Shown piece after piece: positions 11,785-20,362 of a stretch of 44,220 nucleotides of DNA. The DNA is from Pseudomonadota bacterium (GTDB lineage Bacteria > Pseudomonadota > Gammaproteobacteria > Burkholderiales > Burkholderiaceae_C), in the NCBI GenBank assembly GCA_021805825.1, contig JAJZEC010000031.1, forward strand, positions 1 to 44,220, written 5' to 3'. Every line of letters begins with the position of its first letter. Positions within the stretch are counted from its first letter, which is position 1. Position numbers and translations under genes: made by a program. The notes under the pieces were generated by a model, which saw only the letters and a program-made list of their open reading frames with translations, did no database searches and was not told the DNA's origin.

Positions 11785-12231
11785 ATGCCCTACGACAACG
11801 CCAACCCCTTCGCCCGCATCCTGCGCGGCGAGCTACCCAGCATCCGGCTCGCCGAGGATGAGCACTCGCTCGCCATCATGGACATCATGCCGCAGGCCGA
11901 CGGCCATGCGCTGATCATCCCCAAGGCCGCCTGCGAGCAGTTGTACGACCTGCCCGACGCCGCACTGATCGGCGCCGCGCGCATGACCCGGCGCATCGCG
12001 GTGGCCGTGCGCGCAGCGCTGCGTCCGGACGGCCTGTTCATCGGCCAGTTCAACGGCGCCGCCGCCGGCCAGACGGTTCCCCATGTGCACTTCCACGTCA
12101 TCCCGCGCTGGAAGGGCAGCGAACTGCGCATGCACGCGCGCGAAGCGGCGCCGGCCGAACGCCTGCAGGAAATCGCCCAACGCATCCGCGCCCAGCTGGA
12201 AGGCCCGGCCCCGGGCACCGCTGCGGCCTAG
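11785..12231 (+). CDS. HIT-family nucleotide hydrolase/transferase
   Basis: A 148-residue histidine-triad protein. The triad is complete: H100-V-H102-F-H104-V, followed by IPRW. The upstream strand HALIIPK and the [12 protein letters not shown] opening are those of Hint/Fhit-type bacterial HIT proteins, which hydrolyse nucleoside phosphoramidates or dinucleoside polyphosphates. The substrate of this one cannot be told from sequence. The ATG at 11785 has a GGAG nine bases upstream. It is divergent from gor and converges on the large c-di-GMP gene. Confidence 0.9.
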   Translation: MPYDNANPFARILRGELPSIRLAEDEHSLAIMDIMPQADGHALIIPKAACEQLYDLPDAALIGAARMTRRIAVAVRAALRPDGLFIGQFNGAAAGQTVPHVHFHVIPRWKGSELRMHAREAAPAERLQEIAQRIRAQLEGPAPGTAAA

Positions 12232-12269
12232 TGTCCTGTCCCTGTCCTGCCCCGCGGCGCCGACCGAGC

Positions 12270-15200
12270 TCAGCCACCGGCTCCCGGGGCGCTGGCGCGC
12301 AGGGTCTGCTGCGCCAGCCACTGCAGCAGCTGCTGGGCGGCATCGTCCATCTGCTGCAGGTAGGCGCTGTGGTGCACCTGCGCATGCCAGCGCAGCGCCT
12401 GCGCGTGCTCGCAACCCTGCGCGCGCAGGAAACGGGTCAGCGGACAGGCTCCCAAGGGCCCCGGGTGGCGGGGATACGGTGGGTGGTGGATGGCCTCCCA
12501 GTGGTAGGCCAAGGCGCCCGGCCAGCTCTGCAGCTCGACGCCGCCGCTGGGCGCGATCGGCCGGCTGCGCGCCCAGTCGAGAAAGGCTTCGGGCGGCATG
12601 GGTCGGGCCAGCGCGTAGCCCTGCCCCAGGCGCGCACCGAGCAACCTTGCGGCTTCGCAGGCCCCGGGCTGTTCCAGTCCCTCGACCACGGTACCGTGCG
12701 CGAATTGCTGGCCGATGCGCAACAGCGCGGCCAGCAGCCGGATCGTCTTCACCGGGTCGCGCGGCAGTTCGCCGATCAGGCTCTGGTCGATCTTGACCGT
12801 GTCGATCGGCAGCGCCGCCAGGCGCCGCAGGCTGCCGTAGCCGGCGCCGAGGTCATCCAGCGCCAGGCGCACCCCCAGCGCGTCGATGGCGCCCAGCGCC
12901 CGGTCGCTGCGCAACTGATCCAGATCCTCGCTTTCCAGCACTTCCAGCGTCAGGTGGCACGGCGCCACCTGGGCGCGATGCAGGGCCTGCTCGATCCAGG
13001 ACGCGCAGTCGGGATGATGCAGCGTGGACGGCGCCAGGTTGATGCTGATGCCGATGTCCTGCCCGGCCTGCCGCCATTGCCGCAAGGACTCGAGCGCCAG
13101 ATCCAGGCCCTGCAGGAACAGCGCCTGGAGTTCCGGCTCGCCAAAGGCGGGCAGGAAGCTTGCCGGCGCCAGCACCCGATCCTCGGCGTCGACCAGGCGG
13201 GCCAGCGCCTCGAGCTTCACGGTGGTCCCGCTGTGCAGGTCGACGATCGGCTGCACCCACATCTGCAGACGACGCGCATACAGCAGTTCGCGCAGCGCGC
13301 GCACGCGCGCGGGTTCGACGAAGGCATGTCCGCGCGCGCTGGCGGAGAACTGGGCATCGAGCCGGCCGCGCAGCAGTTCCAGCCAGGAACGCGCCCATTT
13401 CGACGAGAACTGGTGGGGATAGGCTCCGAACAGCACCAGCACGCTGTCGATGTTCCCTGAGCTGATGATCGGCACGGTGGCCGCGCTGCGCCAGCCGCAG
13501 CGGGTCGCCACACCGCGCCAGCGCTCCAGCCGCGACTCCAGCGCGTAGGAATCGACGACCTCGACCTGGTGGCTGAACCAGGTCGCGGAAATCGGGCCAC
13601 GCTGCGCGTGCGGCCCGCCTTCGAGGTTCACGTAGAGGCTCTCGTCCTCCAGCAGTTCCGCGAGTCCTTCGTAATCGGCGCCGGCGCCGGCCTCGTGGCG
13701 CAGCACGCCCTGTTCGTCAGGCCGGAAGAGGATGGCATGGCGCAGTCCCGGCAGCTCGCCGAGCCGTTGCAGCGTGGCCGACAGCACATCGGCCCAGCAC
13801 GCGCCGGCCGTGTCCATCGTCTCGAGCAGAGCGAAGTACATCGCGCTGGTCTGGTCGATGGCGCTCAACTGGTTCTGCACGTCCAGCCGCAGTCGGCCGG
13901 AGGCCACGCGCAGCACGCGGTAGCGCTGGCGCGAGGAGATCAGTGCATCTTCCAGCGCGGCACGCAGCAGATCCTCGTAGCGGGCGAAGCTCTCTTCCAT
14001 CGCCGCGGCCGACACGCCGACCAGCAGGTGGATCCGTCCGGCGTGCCGCGCCTTGCGCTCCAGCGCCTCGCGGGTGGTGTCGGCGCGCAACAGAAAGCGC
14101 AGGTGCTCGACCTGCGCCCGCCGCAGCGCGGCCGACTCGTCCGCGCTCAGGCAGCGCAGGATGCCGGCGTTCTCCGCGGTGGCCGACAGGGCCTCGTAGA
14201 ACGCGCCGGTGAACTGCTCGGCCACCTGCTGCAGCATGCCAGCGTCCAGGGAGGCCAGCAAGGCCGCGGATTCGCCGCCGAACAGGTCGACCGCGGACTC
14301 GCGCAGGCCTTCCTCGACGCGCGCTTCGCCGCCGCCGCTGCCGATGCGCCACCAGCGCACGCGGTCGTGCTTGTGCAGCTTGCTGGCGTACATCGCCGCA
14401 TCCGCCAGGCGCAGCAGGGTATCGGGCTGGTCGGCGTGCATCGGGTACAGCGCCAGGCCCATGGTGACCCCGACCTGGGCGCTGCGCCCTTGGCCCAGGT
14501 CGAAGGGCGCCTGCACCGCCTCGTGCAGGCGCCCCAGCGCGGTTTCGAGCTGCTCGACATGGTGCCGTGCGTCCAGATCCTCGAACACCACCACGAGTTC
14601 GTCGCCGCCCAGGCGCGCGACGAAATCACCGCGCCGCAGCCGCAGCCGCAGGGCCTGGCCGAGCTTGCGCAGCAGCACGTCGCCCATGGCATGGCCAAGG
14701 CGGTCGTTGACCGGCTTGAAATCGTCGAGGTCGAGCACGCCCACCGCGACCACGCCTTGCCGGCGCCCGGCACGCGCCAGTGCGCCCGGCAGGTATTCAT
14801 CCAGCGCCAGGCGATTGGGCAGCCCGGTGAGGCTGTCGCTGCGGGCGCGGCGGCTTTCGGTGTCCTGCAGTTGCTGCAAGGCGGATTTGCGATCCAGCTC
14901 GTCCAGCCCATGCCCCAGCAGGCTGGCGATGCGCGTGCACAGGGCCACCGTGGCCTCGTCGAACACCGCGCGGCGCGCGGTGGCGAAGACCAGAATCGCC
15001 CAGCTCGCGCCGCCGCGCTGGATCGGCGCAGCCAGCAGCCCGGCCCAGTGTCGGCCGCCCGCCATCGCCTGCGCGGGTCGCGGATCGCAGTCGACCAGGG
15101 CGTCGTTGCAGACCACGACCTGTCCGTCGCTCCAGGCGCGGGCGATGATCGAGGCCGCAGAGCGTTCGCCCGGCCCCACGGGATCTCTCCGCGACAGCTG

Positions 15201-15941
15201 CCCGCCGCTACCGGCAACGGCCAGCACCTCGAAGTCCTGCGACGGGCCTGGCCGCCCGATCCACGCCGTGTGGAAAGGGGTGTCGCGGGTCAGGGTGTCG
15301 CACAGGCTGCCCAGCATGTCCTGCTCGCTGCGACTCTCGATGAGCACGTCGGCCGAGCGCAGCAGAGCGCGGTAGAGATCCTGCAGTTCCAGCAGCTTCT
15401 GGCGCTGCTCGATGAGGTCGGTGGTTCGCCGCCCCAGCACCTCGGTCAGCTGCCCCAGGATCTCGACCAGGTACTGCTGCGCGTCCGACGCCTGCGCAGC
15501 CGGGCCCGCGGCGGTCGGCTCGCCTTGCAGACCCCTGATCTCGCGCGCCATGCGGGCGTCCAGCCCCATGATGTGGTGCAGCAGCCATTGCGCCAGGAAG
15601 GCCAGCAGGTCGACGGTGAACTCCGCCGGGTGGCTGAGGGCGAGGCCTTCGACCTGCTCGAGATAGGCGAGGAAGCTGCGGTGGGCCTGCAGATGCTGCG
15701 TGCGGTGCTCCGCATCGAGACGCCACCGGCGCATCAACCGGGCTTCCTCGCGGAAGTGCTCGCGCGCATAGTCGAACAGGGACTGCAGCAGCGACGCAGC
15801 CTGTTCTCGGGTCGCGCCAGCGCCCTGCGCACCCACGGCCCGGTTGAAGATACCCAGCAGCCGCTCGTGCTGCTCGTCGACCAGCGGAATTCCGGTGGCC
15901 AGCGCGGCACTCCAGCGCAGCTGCCCGGGCGCGAGGCTCAC
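12270..15941 (-). CDS. Multi-sensor c-di-GMP protein: hemerythrin, GAF, GGDEF, globin, GAF, EAL, CZB-like
   Basis: A 1223-residue cytoplasmic protein with no membrane segment. Residues 10-135 are a bacteriohemerythrin with all seven di-iron ligands (H25, H62, E66, H83, H87, H123, D128). A GAF-like region (190-350) leads to a GGDEF domain (363-532) with GGDEL at 445-449 and an RxxD inhibitory site at 436-439. Residues 540-695 look like a globin-coupled-sensor globin, with proximal-histidine candidate H638 in GRIHLLVG. A second GAF-like region (715-870) precedes an EAL domain (885-1120) that keeps E911, N968, E1000, D1029, D1030, K1050, E1087 and Q1107. The tail (1140-1195) resembles a CZB zinc domain (H1147, C1166, H1186, H1190). 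Both synthesis and hydrolysis of c-di-GMP look possible. The GTG at 15941 follows a GGAG; longer starts lack one. Confidence 0.9.
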   Translation of the reverse strand: MSLAPGQLRWSAALATGIPLVDEQHERLLGIFNRAVGAQGAGATREQAASLLQSLFDYAREHFREEARLMRRWRLDAEHRTQHLQAHRSFLAYLEQVEGLALSHPAEFTVDLLAFLAQWLLHHIMGLDARMAREIRGLQGEPTAAGPAAQASDAQQYLVEILGQLTEVLGRRTTDLIEQRQKLLELQDLYRALLRSADVLIESRSEQDMLGSLCDTLTRDTPFHTAWIGRPGPSQDFEVLAVAGSGGQLSRRDPVGPGERSAASIIARAWSDGQVVVCNDALVDCDPRPAQAMAGGRHWAGLLAAPIQRGGASWAILVFATARRAVFDEATVALCTRIASLLGHGLDELDRKSALQQLQDTESRRARSDSLTGLPNRLALDEYLPGALARAGRRQGVVAVGVLDLDDFKPVNDRLGHAMGDVLLRKLGQALRLRLRRGDFVARLGGDELVVVFEDLDARHHVEQLETALGRLHEAVQAPFDLGQGRSAQVGVTMGLALYPMHADQPDTLLRLADAAMYASKLHKHDRVRWWRIGSGGGEARVEEGLRESAVDLFGGESAALLASLDAGMLQQVAEQFTGAFYEALSATAENAGILRCLSADESAALRRAQVEHLRFLLRADTTREALERKARHAGRIHLLVGVSAAAMEESFARYEDLLRAALEDALISSRQRYRVLRVASGRLRLDVQNQLSAIDQTSAMYFALLETMDTAGACWADVLSATLQRLGELPGLRHAILFRPDEQGVLRHEAGAGADYEGLAELLEDESLYVNLEGGPHAQRGPISATWFSHQVEVVDSYALESRLERWRGVATRCGWRSAATVPIISSGNIDSVLVLFGAYPHQFSSKWARSWLELLRGRLDAQFSASARGHAFVEPARVRALRELLYARRLQMWVQPIVDLHSGTTVKLEALARLVDAEDRVLAPASFLPAFGEPELQALFLQGLDLALESLRQWRQAGQDIGISINLAPSTLHHPDCASWIEQALHRAQVAPCHLTLEVLESEDLDQLRSDRALGAIDALGVRLALDDLGAGYGSLRRLAALPIDTVKIDQSLIGELPRDPVKTIRLLAALLRIGQQFAHGTVVEGLEQPGACEAARLLGARLGQGYALARPMPPEAFLDWARSRPIAPSGGVELQSWPGALAYHWEAIHHPPYPRHPGPLGACPLTRFLRAQGCEHAQALRWHAQVHHSAYLQQMDDAAQQLLQWLAQQTLRASAPGAGG

Positions 15942-16201
15942 GGCCGACTCCCCGGCCGGGACAAGGAAGGCCACGAGCGCGACGGGCGGCCGCCGCGGGC
16001 ATGGCGAGCGCAGCGCAGACCATCGATCACGAGGAGACGTTCCCGTCCGCCCTGCGGCAGCTTGCCGGTTCCCGGGAGCTTCACGGAGCACCGCGGGAAG
16101 GATTGTGTGATTCGGCGCACTCCGATGTTCTGTTGCCTATTGTTTCATTGTAACGCGCAAATGTTGTCGATCCGACCCGGAGATTACGGTCATCGTAGCT
16201 C

Positions 16202-16219
16202 CCGGGGCGATCGCCCCGG
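16202..16219. repeat. 18-bp perfect palindrome, possible weak terminator
   Basis: CCGGGGCGATCGCCCCGG is a perfect palindrome 15 bases past the stop of the unknown minus-strand gene and in the upstream region of the large c-di-GMP gene. No T-run follows on either strand. It may be a terminator stem or a protein-binding site. Confidence 0.4.
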
Positions 16220-16233
16220 ATCGGCTCCCGCGC

Positions 16234-16908
16234 TCAGGCCGATGCCGAGCGCGCCGAGAGCGGCGGCTGCCTGCGCGTTGTGGGCATGTCGGCCTGTCTG
16301 GCCGCGCAATCCTCGCGCAGTCGCTGCGCGTCGCGGCGCTCGGCGACCATCCCGACCACCCAGCGCTCGCCAACCTCGTGCTGTTGCAGCGCGCGGCTGC
16401 GCCGTTCGGCATGCCGCAGCAGTTGCGCCAGTTGCAACAGCTGCGCCAGGTGCGCGCCTTCCGGTGTTTCGGCGTCGATGCGCTGGCGCAGCGCCTGCCA
16501 TGCCGCGGCTTCGGGCTGCGCCACGGGCCTGGCCAGGCACAGGAACTCCAGCCCCGCGCCTGCGTCGACCTGCAGCGCCACCTTGACCTGCCTGCGCCGC
16601 TCGACGGCCTCGAACAGCCAGTCGCGCGCGGCCTGCACGAGCAGCGGAACGACCAGCACCACCTGCACGCCGCCCGCCTCCAGGCTGAGCAAGGCGCCGC
16701 GCAGGCCCGCATCGTCCTCCACCACGGCAAAGCCCTGCGCGTGCGGCAGGCCGGGGCTCGACAGGCGCTGCACCACATGGGCCGGCAGGCTGGCCAGCAG
16801 CACGTGCTGGTCGACCATGCCCGCGTGGGCCAGCCGCGTGCCGTGCGCGGCGCCGAACTGCTCGGCGCTGAGCAGCAGTCCGGATCGGCGTTGGGCCTTG
16901 CCTTGCAT
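16234..16908 (-). CDS. Protein of unknown function
   Basis: A 224-residue protein I do not recognise. From the ATG at 16908, which has a GGAG ten bases upstream, it begins [19 protein letters not shown]. The first half alternates hydrophobic strands and helices ([50 protein letters not shown]). The second half is helical and rich in Gln, Arg and Leu, possibly a coiled coil ([24 protein letters not shown]), followed by a basic tail. There is no signal peptide and no clear catalytic motif. It lies in the c-di-GMP block, divergent from the short-chain dehydrogenase, and is on the same strand as the large GGDEF-EAL gene, with about 290 bases between. It could be an accessory of the signalling proteins, but only position suggests that. 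Confidence 0.7.
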   Translation of the reverse strand: MQGKAQRRSGLLLSAEQFGAAHGTRLAHAGMVDQHVLLASLPAHVVQRLSSPGLPHAQGFAVVEDDAGLRGALLSLEAGGVQVVLVVPLLVQAARDWLFEAVERRRQVKVALQVDAGAGLEFLCLARPVAQPEAAAWQALRQRIDAETPEGAHLAQLLQLAQLLRHAERRSRALQQHEVGERWVVGMVAERRDAQRLREDCAARQADMPTTRRQPPLSARSASA

Positions 16909-17157
16909 GGCTGCGGGTCTCCTCGATGCACACTGCGAAAACCAGGCGGCCAAGATAGCCGCGGCCGGACGCCGCTTCCTTGTTCCATGTCAGGCGGCGC
17001 TGCGGCCGGCCGCCGATGCCCGCGCCGAGCCGATCAGCGCGCGCGCGCCGCCTGGGCGAGAATTCCCTGCCAGCGCGGCGGGCACCGCGCGCGCAACCAC
17101 CGCAACCGACCGGCGCGCACCACCACCGCCGGTTCCGAACCACAGGGAGAAGCCAGC

Positions 17158-17898
17158 ATGGCCCAGGGCATCGAGGGCAAGGTCATCGTGATCACCGGAG
17201 CAAGCAGCGGATTGGGCGAAGCCGCCGCGCGCCACCTCGCGCGTCAAGGCGCGCGCCTGGTCGTCGGCGCGCGGCGCATGGATCGCCTGCGCGCGCTGGC
17301 GGCCGACATCGGCCTGCAGGACTCGGCGCTGCTGCAGACCGACGTCACGCGCGTCGATCAGGTGCGCGCACTGGTCGAGCGTGCGCTGCAACTGCACGGC
17401 AGGATCGACGTCATGATCAACAACGCCGGGCTCATGCCGCATTCGCTGCTCGAGCAGGGGCGCGTCGAGGACTGGGATCGCATGGTCGACGTCAACCTCA
17501 AGGGCGTGCTGTACGGCATCGCCGCGGCCTTGCCGCCGATGAAGGCCCAGCAAGGCGGGCACATCATCAACGTGTCGTCGGTGGCTGGCCACAAGGTGCG
17601 CCCGGGCAGCGCGGTGTATGCGGCCACGAAGACCGCGGTGCGCGTGATCTCCGAGGGCCTGCGGCAGGAGGTCAAGCCCTACAACATCCGCACCACCATC
17701 ATTTCTCCGGGCGCGGTGGAGTCGGAACTGCCGCTGAGCGTCACCGATCCTTCGATGGCCAAGGGCATCGAGGAACTCTACCGGCGCGTGGCCATCCCTG
17801 CCGAATCCTTCGCGCGCGTCGTGGCCTTCGCGATCAGCCAGCCGGAGGATGTCGACATCAACGAAATCCTGTTCCGACCGACGCGGCAGGAACTCTGA
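17158..17898 (+). CDS. Short-chain dehydrogenase/reductase (classical SDR)
   Basis: A 246-residue NAD(P)-dependent oxidoreductase. The cofactor motif TGASSGLG is at 13-20, with ARRMDRL after the second strand (basic residues that usually favour NADPH). NNAG lies at 88-91, the catalytic serine in NVSSVAG near 140-141, and Y154-x-x-x-K158 in YAATK. This set is complete, so the enzyme should be active. The sequence resembles the YdfG-like and serine/hydroxy-acid dehydrogenase group more than fatty-acid FabG, but I cannot name the substrate. The ATG at 17158 follows AGGGAG. Its stop is 17 bases from the convergent diguanylate cyclase. Confidence 0.93.
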   Translation: MAQGIEGKVIVITGASSGLGEAAARHLARQGARLVVGARRMDRLRALAADIGLQDSALLQTDVTRVDQVRALVERALQLHGRIDVMINNAGLMPHSLLEQGRVEDWDRMVDVNLKGVLYGIAAALPPMKAQQGGHIINVSSVAGHKVRPGSAVYAATKTAVRVISEGLRQEVKPYNIRTTIISPGAVESELPLSVTDPSMAKGIEELYRRVAIPAESFARVVAFAISQPEDVDINEILFRPTRQEL

Positions 17899-17915
17899 GG
17901 CCGGAGCGACCGCGC

Positions 17916-20264
17916 TCAGGCGCCGCTGGAGCCCGGTTGCCGGGCCACCTCCCACCAGCGCAGGCGCTGGTGCTTGTGCGCCTTGACCGCGTACATCGCG
18001 GCATCGGCGCGGCGCAGCAGCCGCTCGGCGTCGTCGCCATGGGTGGGATACAGCGCCAGCCCGAGCGACAGGCCGATGCGGCCGATGCGCCCCTGCCCGA
18101 GGTCGAACGGCGCGTCCACCGCCTGGTGCAGGCGGCGCAGCGCGGTGTCGAGCTGCAGCACCGCCTGCGCGGCGTCGAGTTCCTCGAAGACGACGACGAA
18201 TTCATCGCCGCCCAGGCGGGCCAGGAAGTCCCCGCTGCGCAACAACCGGCGCAGGCGCTGCGCGAGCTGCTGCAGCAGCACGTCCCCGGCGGCATGGCCG
18301 TGGCTGTCGTTGACCGGCTTGAAGTCGTCGAGGTCGAGCAGTCCCACCGCCAGCAGCTTGCCGCTGCGCGAGGCCCGCGCCATGGCCTGCGGAAGATGCT
18401 GCTCCAGCGCGAAGCGGTTGGGCAGTTCGGTGAGGGCGTCGTGGCGGGCGCGGTGCGCGTCCTCCGACTGCAGCTGGCGCAGCCGCAGCTTGAGGTCGAG
18501 TTCGTCGAGGCCGTGGCCGAGCAGCTCGCAGACCTGCTCGCAGGTTCGCAGGGTCTGCTGCTGGAAGGCGTCGCGCACCGGGGCAATGAACACCAGCACC
18601 GCCCAGGGCTTGCCGCCGCGGTGCACCGGAGCCACCAGGGCCGACTCCCACCCAAGCTCGCGCATGGCCTGCAGCCATGGGGTTCCGCGGTGGGCCAGCA
18701 GATTGTCGTTGCGCAACACGGCGCGCGCCTCGCGCCAGGACTGGGCGACCAGCGAACGCGGGTCGTCCACGTGCACGCGCAAGCCCTCGAGCAGGTCGCT
18801 GCCCGGCCCGGCCCGAGCCAAGGTCTGCATCCAGCCTTGCGCATCGGGTCGGCGCAGCGCGGCGACGTGGAACGGGGTATCGCCGACCAGGCGCTCGCAG
18901 GTCTGCTGCAGCATCTGCGCCTCGTCGCGCGCGCGCAGCACCACGTCACCCTCCGCCAGCAGCGCGCGATACAGGCGTTGCAGCTGCTCGGTCTCCAGGC
19001 GCTGCGCCTCGCGGGCGGTGACGTCGAGCACCGTCCATACCGAGCGCTGCGCATCCAGGCGCACGCCGATGAGGTCGCACGACAGACTGCTGCCGTCGCG
19101 CCTGCGCACAGCCACCGCGGGCAGGCGCAACACGCCTTCGCTGGCCAGGCGCGGCAGGTCGCGGGCCACGGATTCCCAGGCGCCGTCGCCGACGAACAGC
19201 TCGCGCACATCCATTCCCGCCAGCTGGTCGCGGGAAGCAAAACCGAGCAGCTGCGCCATGCGGGCGTTGGCGAACACGCAGCGCCGCTCGCCGACCACCG
19301 CGACCCCGGCGTCGGTGTGATCGACGAGGGCCTTGTTCAGTTGCCGCAGCTGCAGGTGATCGAGGCCGTACTCGATGTCGGCGGCGAGCTCCAGCAGCAG
19401 CTCCTGCAGCAGGGAGTCGAAAAAGCCCTGCTCGTCGCTGAACAACGTGAGCACCCCCAGCATCGCCTGGCCGCGCCGGATCGGCAGCACGGCGCTGGCT
19501 TGCAATCCATGCTCCTCGGCGCGCCGCCGCCAGGGCAGCAGCATCGGGCTGGCGGCGAAACTGACGTTGAAGAAGGCATGCGCCTCGTTCCAGCAGCGCC
19601 CGATCGTGCCCTGGCCCAGCGGCACCCGCGGATCCGCGCTGATCTCGATGCCTTCGAGGTAGGCCCGTGCCGGCCCGGCCGCCGCGACGACCCGCATGCG
19701 CAATGCATCGTCGGGACTGGCCACCCAGGCCAGACACACCCCGGCATGGCGAACGGCCAGTTCGCATACCGATTGCAGCAGATCGGTATCGGAGTGGGCG
19801 CGCGCCATCGACGCTCCGGCCTCGGCGAGGAAGGTCCGGTAGCTGGCCAGCCGGGCGCTGCGGCGCGCCAGGCGATCCTGTTCGGTGATGTCGCTGCCGA
19901 CGGCCACCAGGTAGCGGGGCATGCCGTCCGGGCCATCCAGCAGCGCGTTGTTCCACCGCAACAAACGCGATTCTCCATGGGCATTGATCCAGTGATGGAT
20001 CGCCGTCGCCGGCGCACCCCGGGTGCGCAGGGCATCGAACCAGCCGCGCAGCTTCGCCCGATCCTCCGGCGGCACGAAACGCTCCCAGGCGAAGGGTTCC
20101 GACGCGGCCTCGGCACTCCTGCAGCCGGTGAATTCCTCGGCCGCGCGGTTCATGCGTACCAGCCGCCCGTCGACCTCGATGACCAGCGCCACCGCTCCCA
20201 GCGCGTCGAACAGCGCGTCGGCAACATCGCGTTGCGCAGGGTCGGGGGCCGGCAGTGGAGACAT
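17916..20264 (-). CDS. PAS-GAF-PAS-GAF-GGDEF diguanylate cyclase
   Basis: A 782-residue cytoplasmic sensor cyclase making c-di-GMP from two GTP. Order by eye: PAS about 13-135 (DGRLVRMNRAAEEFTG, ending GSDITEQDRLARR), GAF 145-305, PAS 312-425, GAF 430-590, GGDEF 605-772. The GGDEF signature is intact at 685-689 and the RxxD product-inhibition site is at 676-679, so it should be active and feedback-regulated. There is no EAL or HD-GYP domain. Residues from 430 on closely parallel residues 190-532 of the 1223-residue protein nearby, indicating a paralogous cassette. A TTG six codons upstream is an alternative start; I used the ATG at 20264. It is divergent from the HDOD gene, with 98 bases between. 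Confidence 0.92.
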   Translation of the reverse strand: MSPLPAPDPAQRDVADALFDALGAVALVIEVDGRLVRMNRAAEEFTGCRSAEAASEPFAWERFVPPEDRAKLRGWFDALRTRGAPATAIHHWINAHGESRLLRWNNALLDGPDGMPRYLVAVGSDITEQDRLARRSARLASYRTFLAEAGASMARAHSDTDLLQSVCELAVRHAGVCLAWVASPDDALRMRVVAAAGPARAYLEGIEISADPRVPLGQGTIGRCWNEAHAFFNVSFAASPMLLPWRRRAEEHGLQASAVLPIRRGQAMLGVLTLFSDEQGFFDSLLQELLLELAADIEYGLDHLQLRQLNKALVDHTDAGVAVVGERRCVFANARMAQLLGFASRDQLAGMDVRELFVGDGAWESVARDLPRLASEGVLRLPAVAVRRRDGSSLSCDLIGVRLDAQRSVWTVLDVTAREAQRLETEQLQRLYRALLAEGDVVLRARDEAQMLQQTCERLVGDTPFHVAALRRPDAQGWMQTLARAGPGSDLLEGLRVHVDDPRSLVAQSWREARAVLRNDNLLAHRGTPWLQAMRELGWESALVAPVHRGGKPWAVLVFIAPVRDAFQQQTLRTCEQVCELLGHGLDELDLKLRLRQLQSEDAHRARHDALTELPNRFALEQHLPQAMARASRSGKLLAVGLLDLDDFKPVNDSHGHAAGDVLLQQLAQRLRRLLRSGDFLARLGGDEFVVVFEELDAAQAVLQLDTALRRLHQAVDAPFDLGQGRIGRIGLSLGLALYPTHGDDAERLLRRADAAMYAVKAHKHQRLRWWEVARQPGSSGA

Positions 20265-20362
20265 GGGGAGATTTTCATACAAGCCGCCGTGTCGGCGCAG
20301 GGATCTCGCGGTCTGCGCTATGGTGTGGCCCGGCCGCGCCGCCTGCCCCTGGGTTCCCGCCG

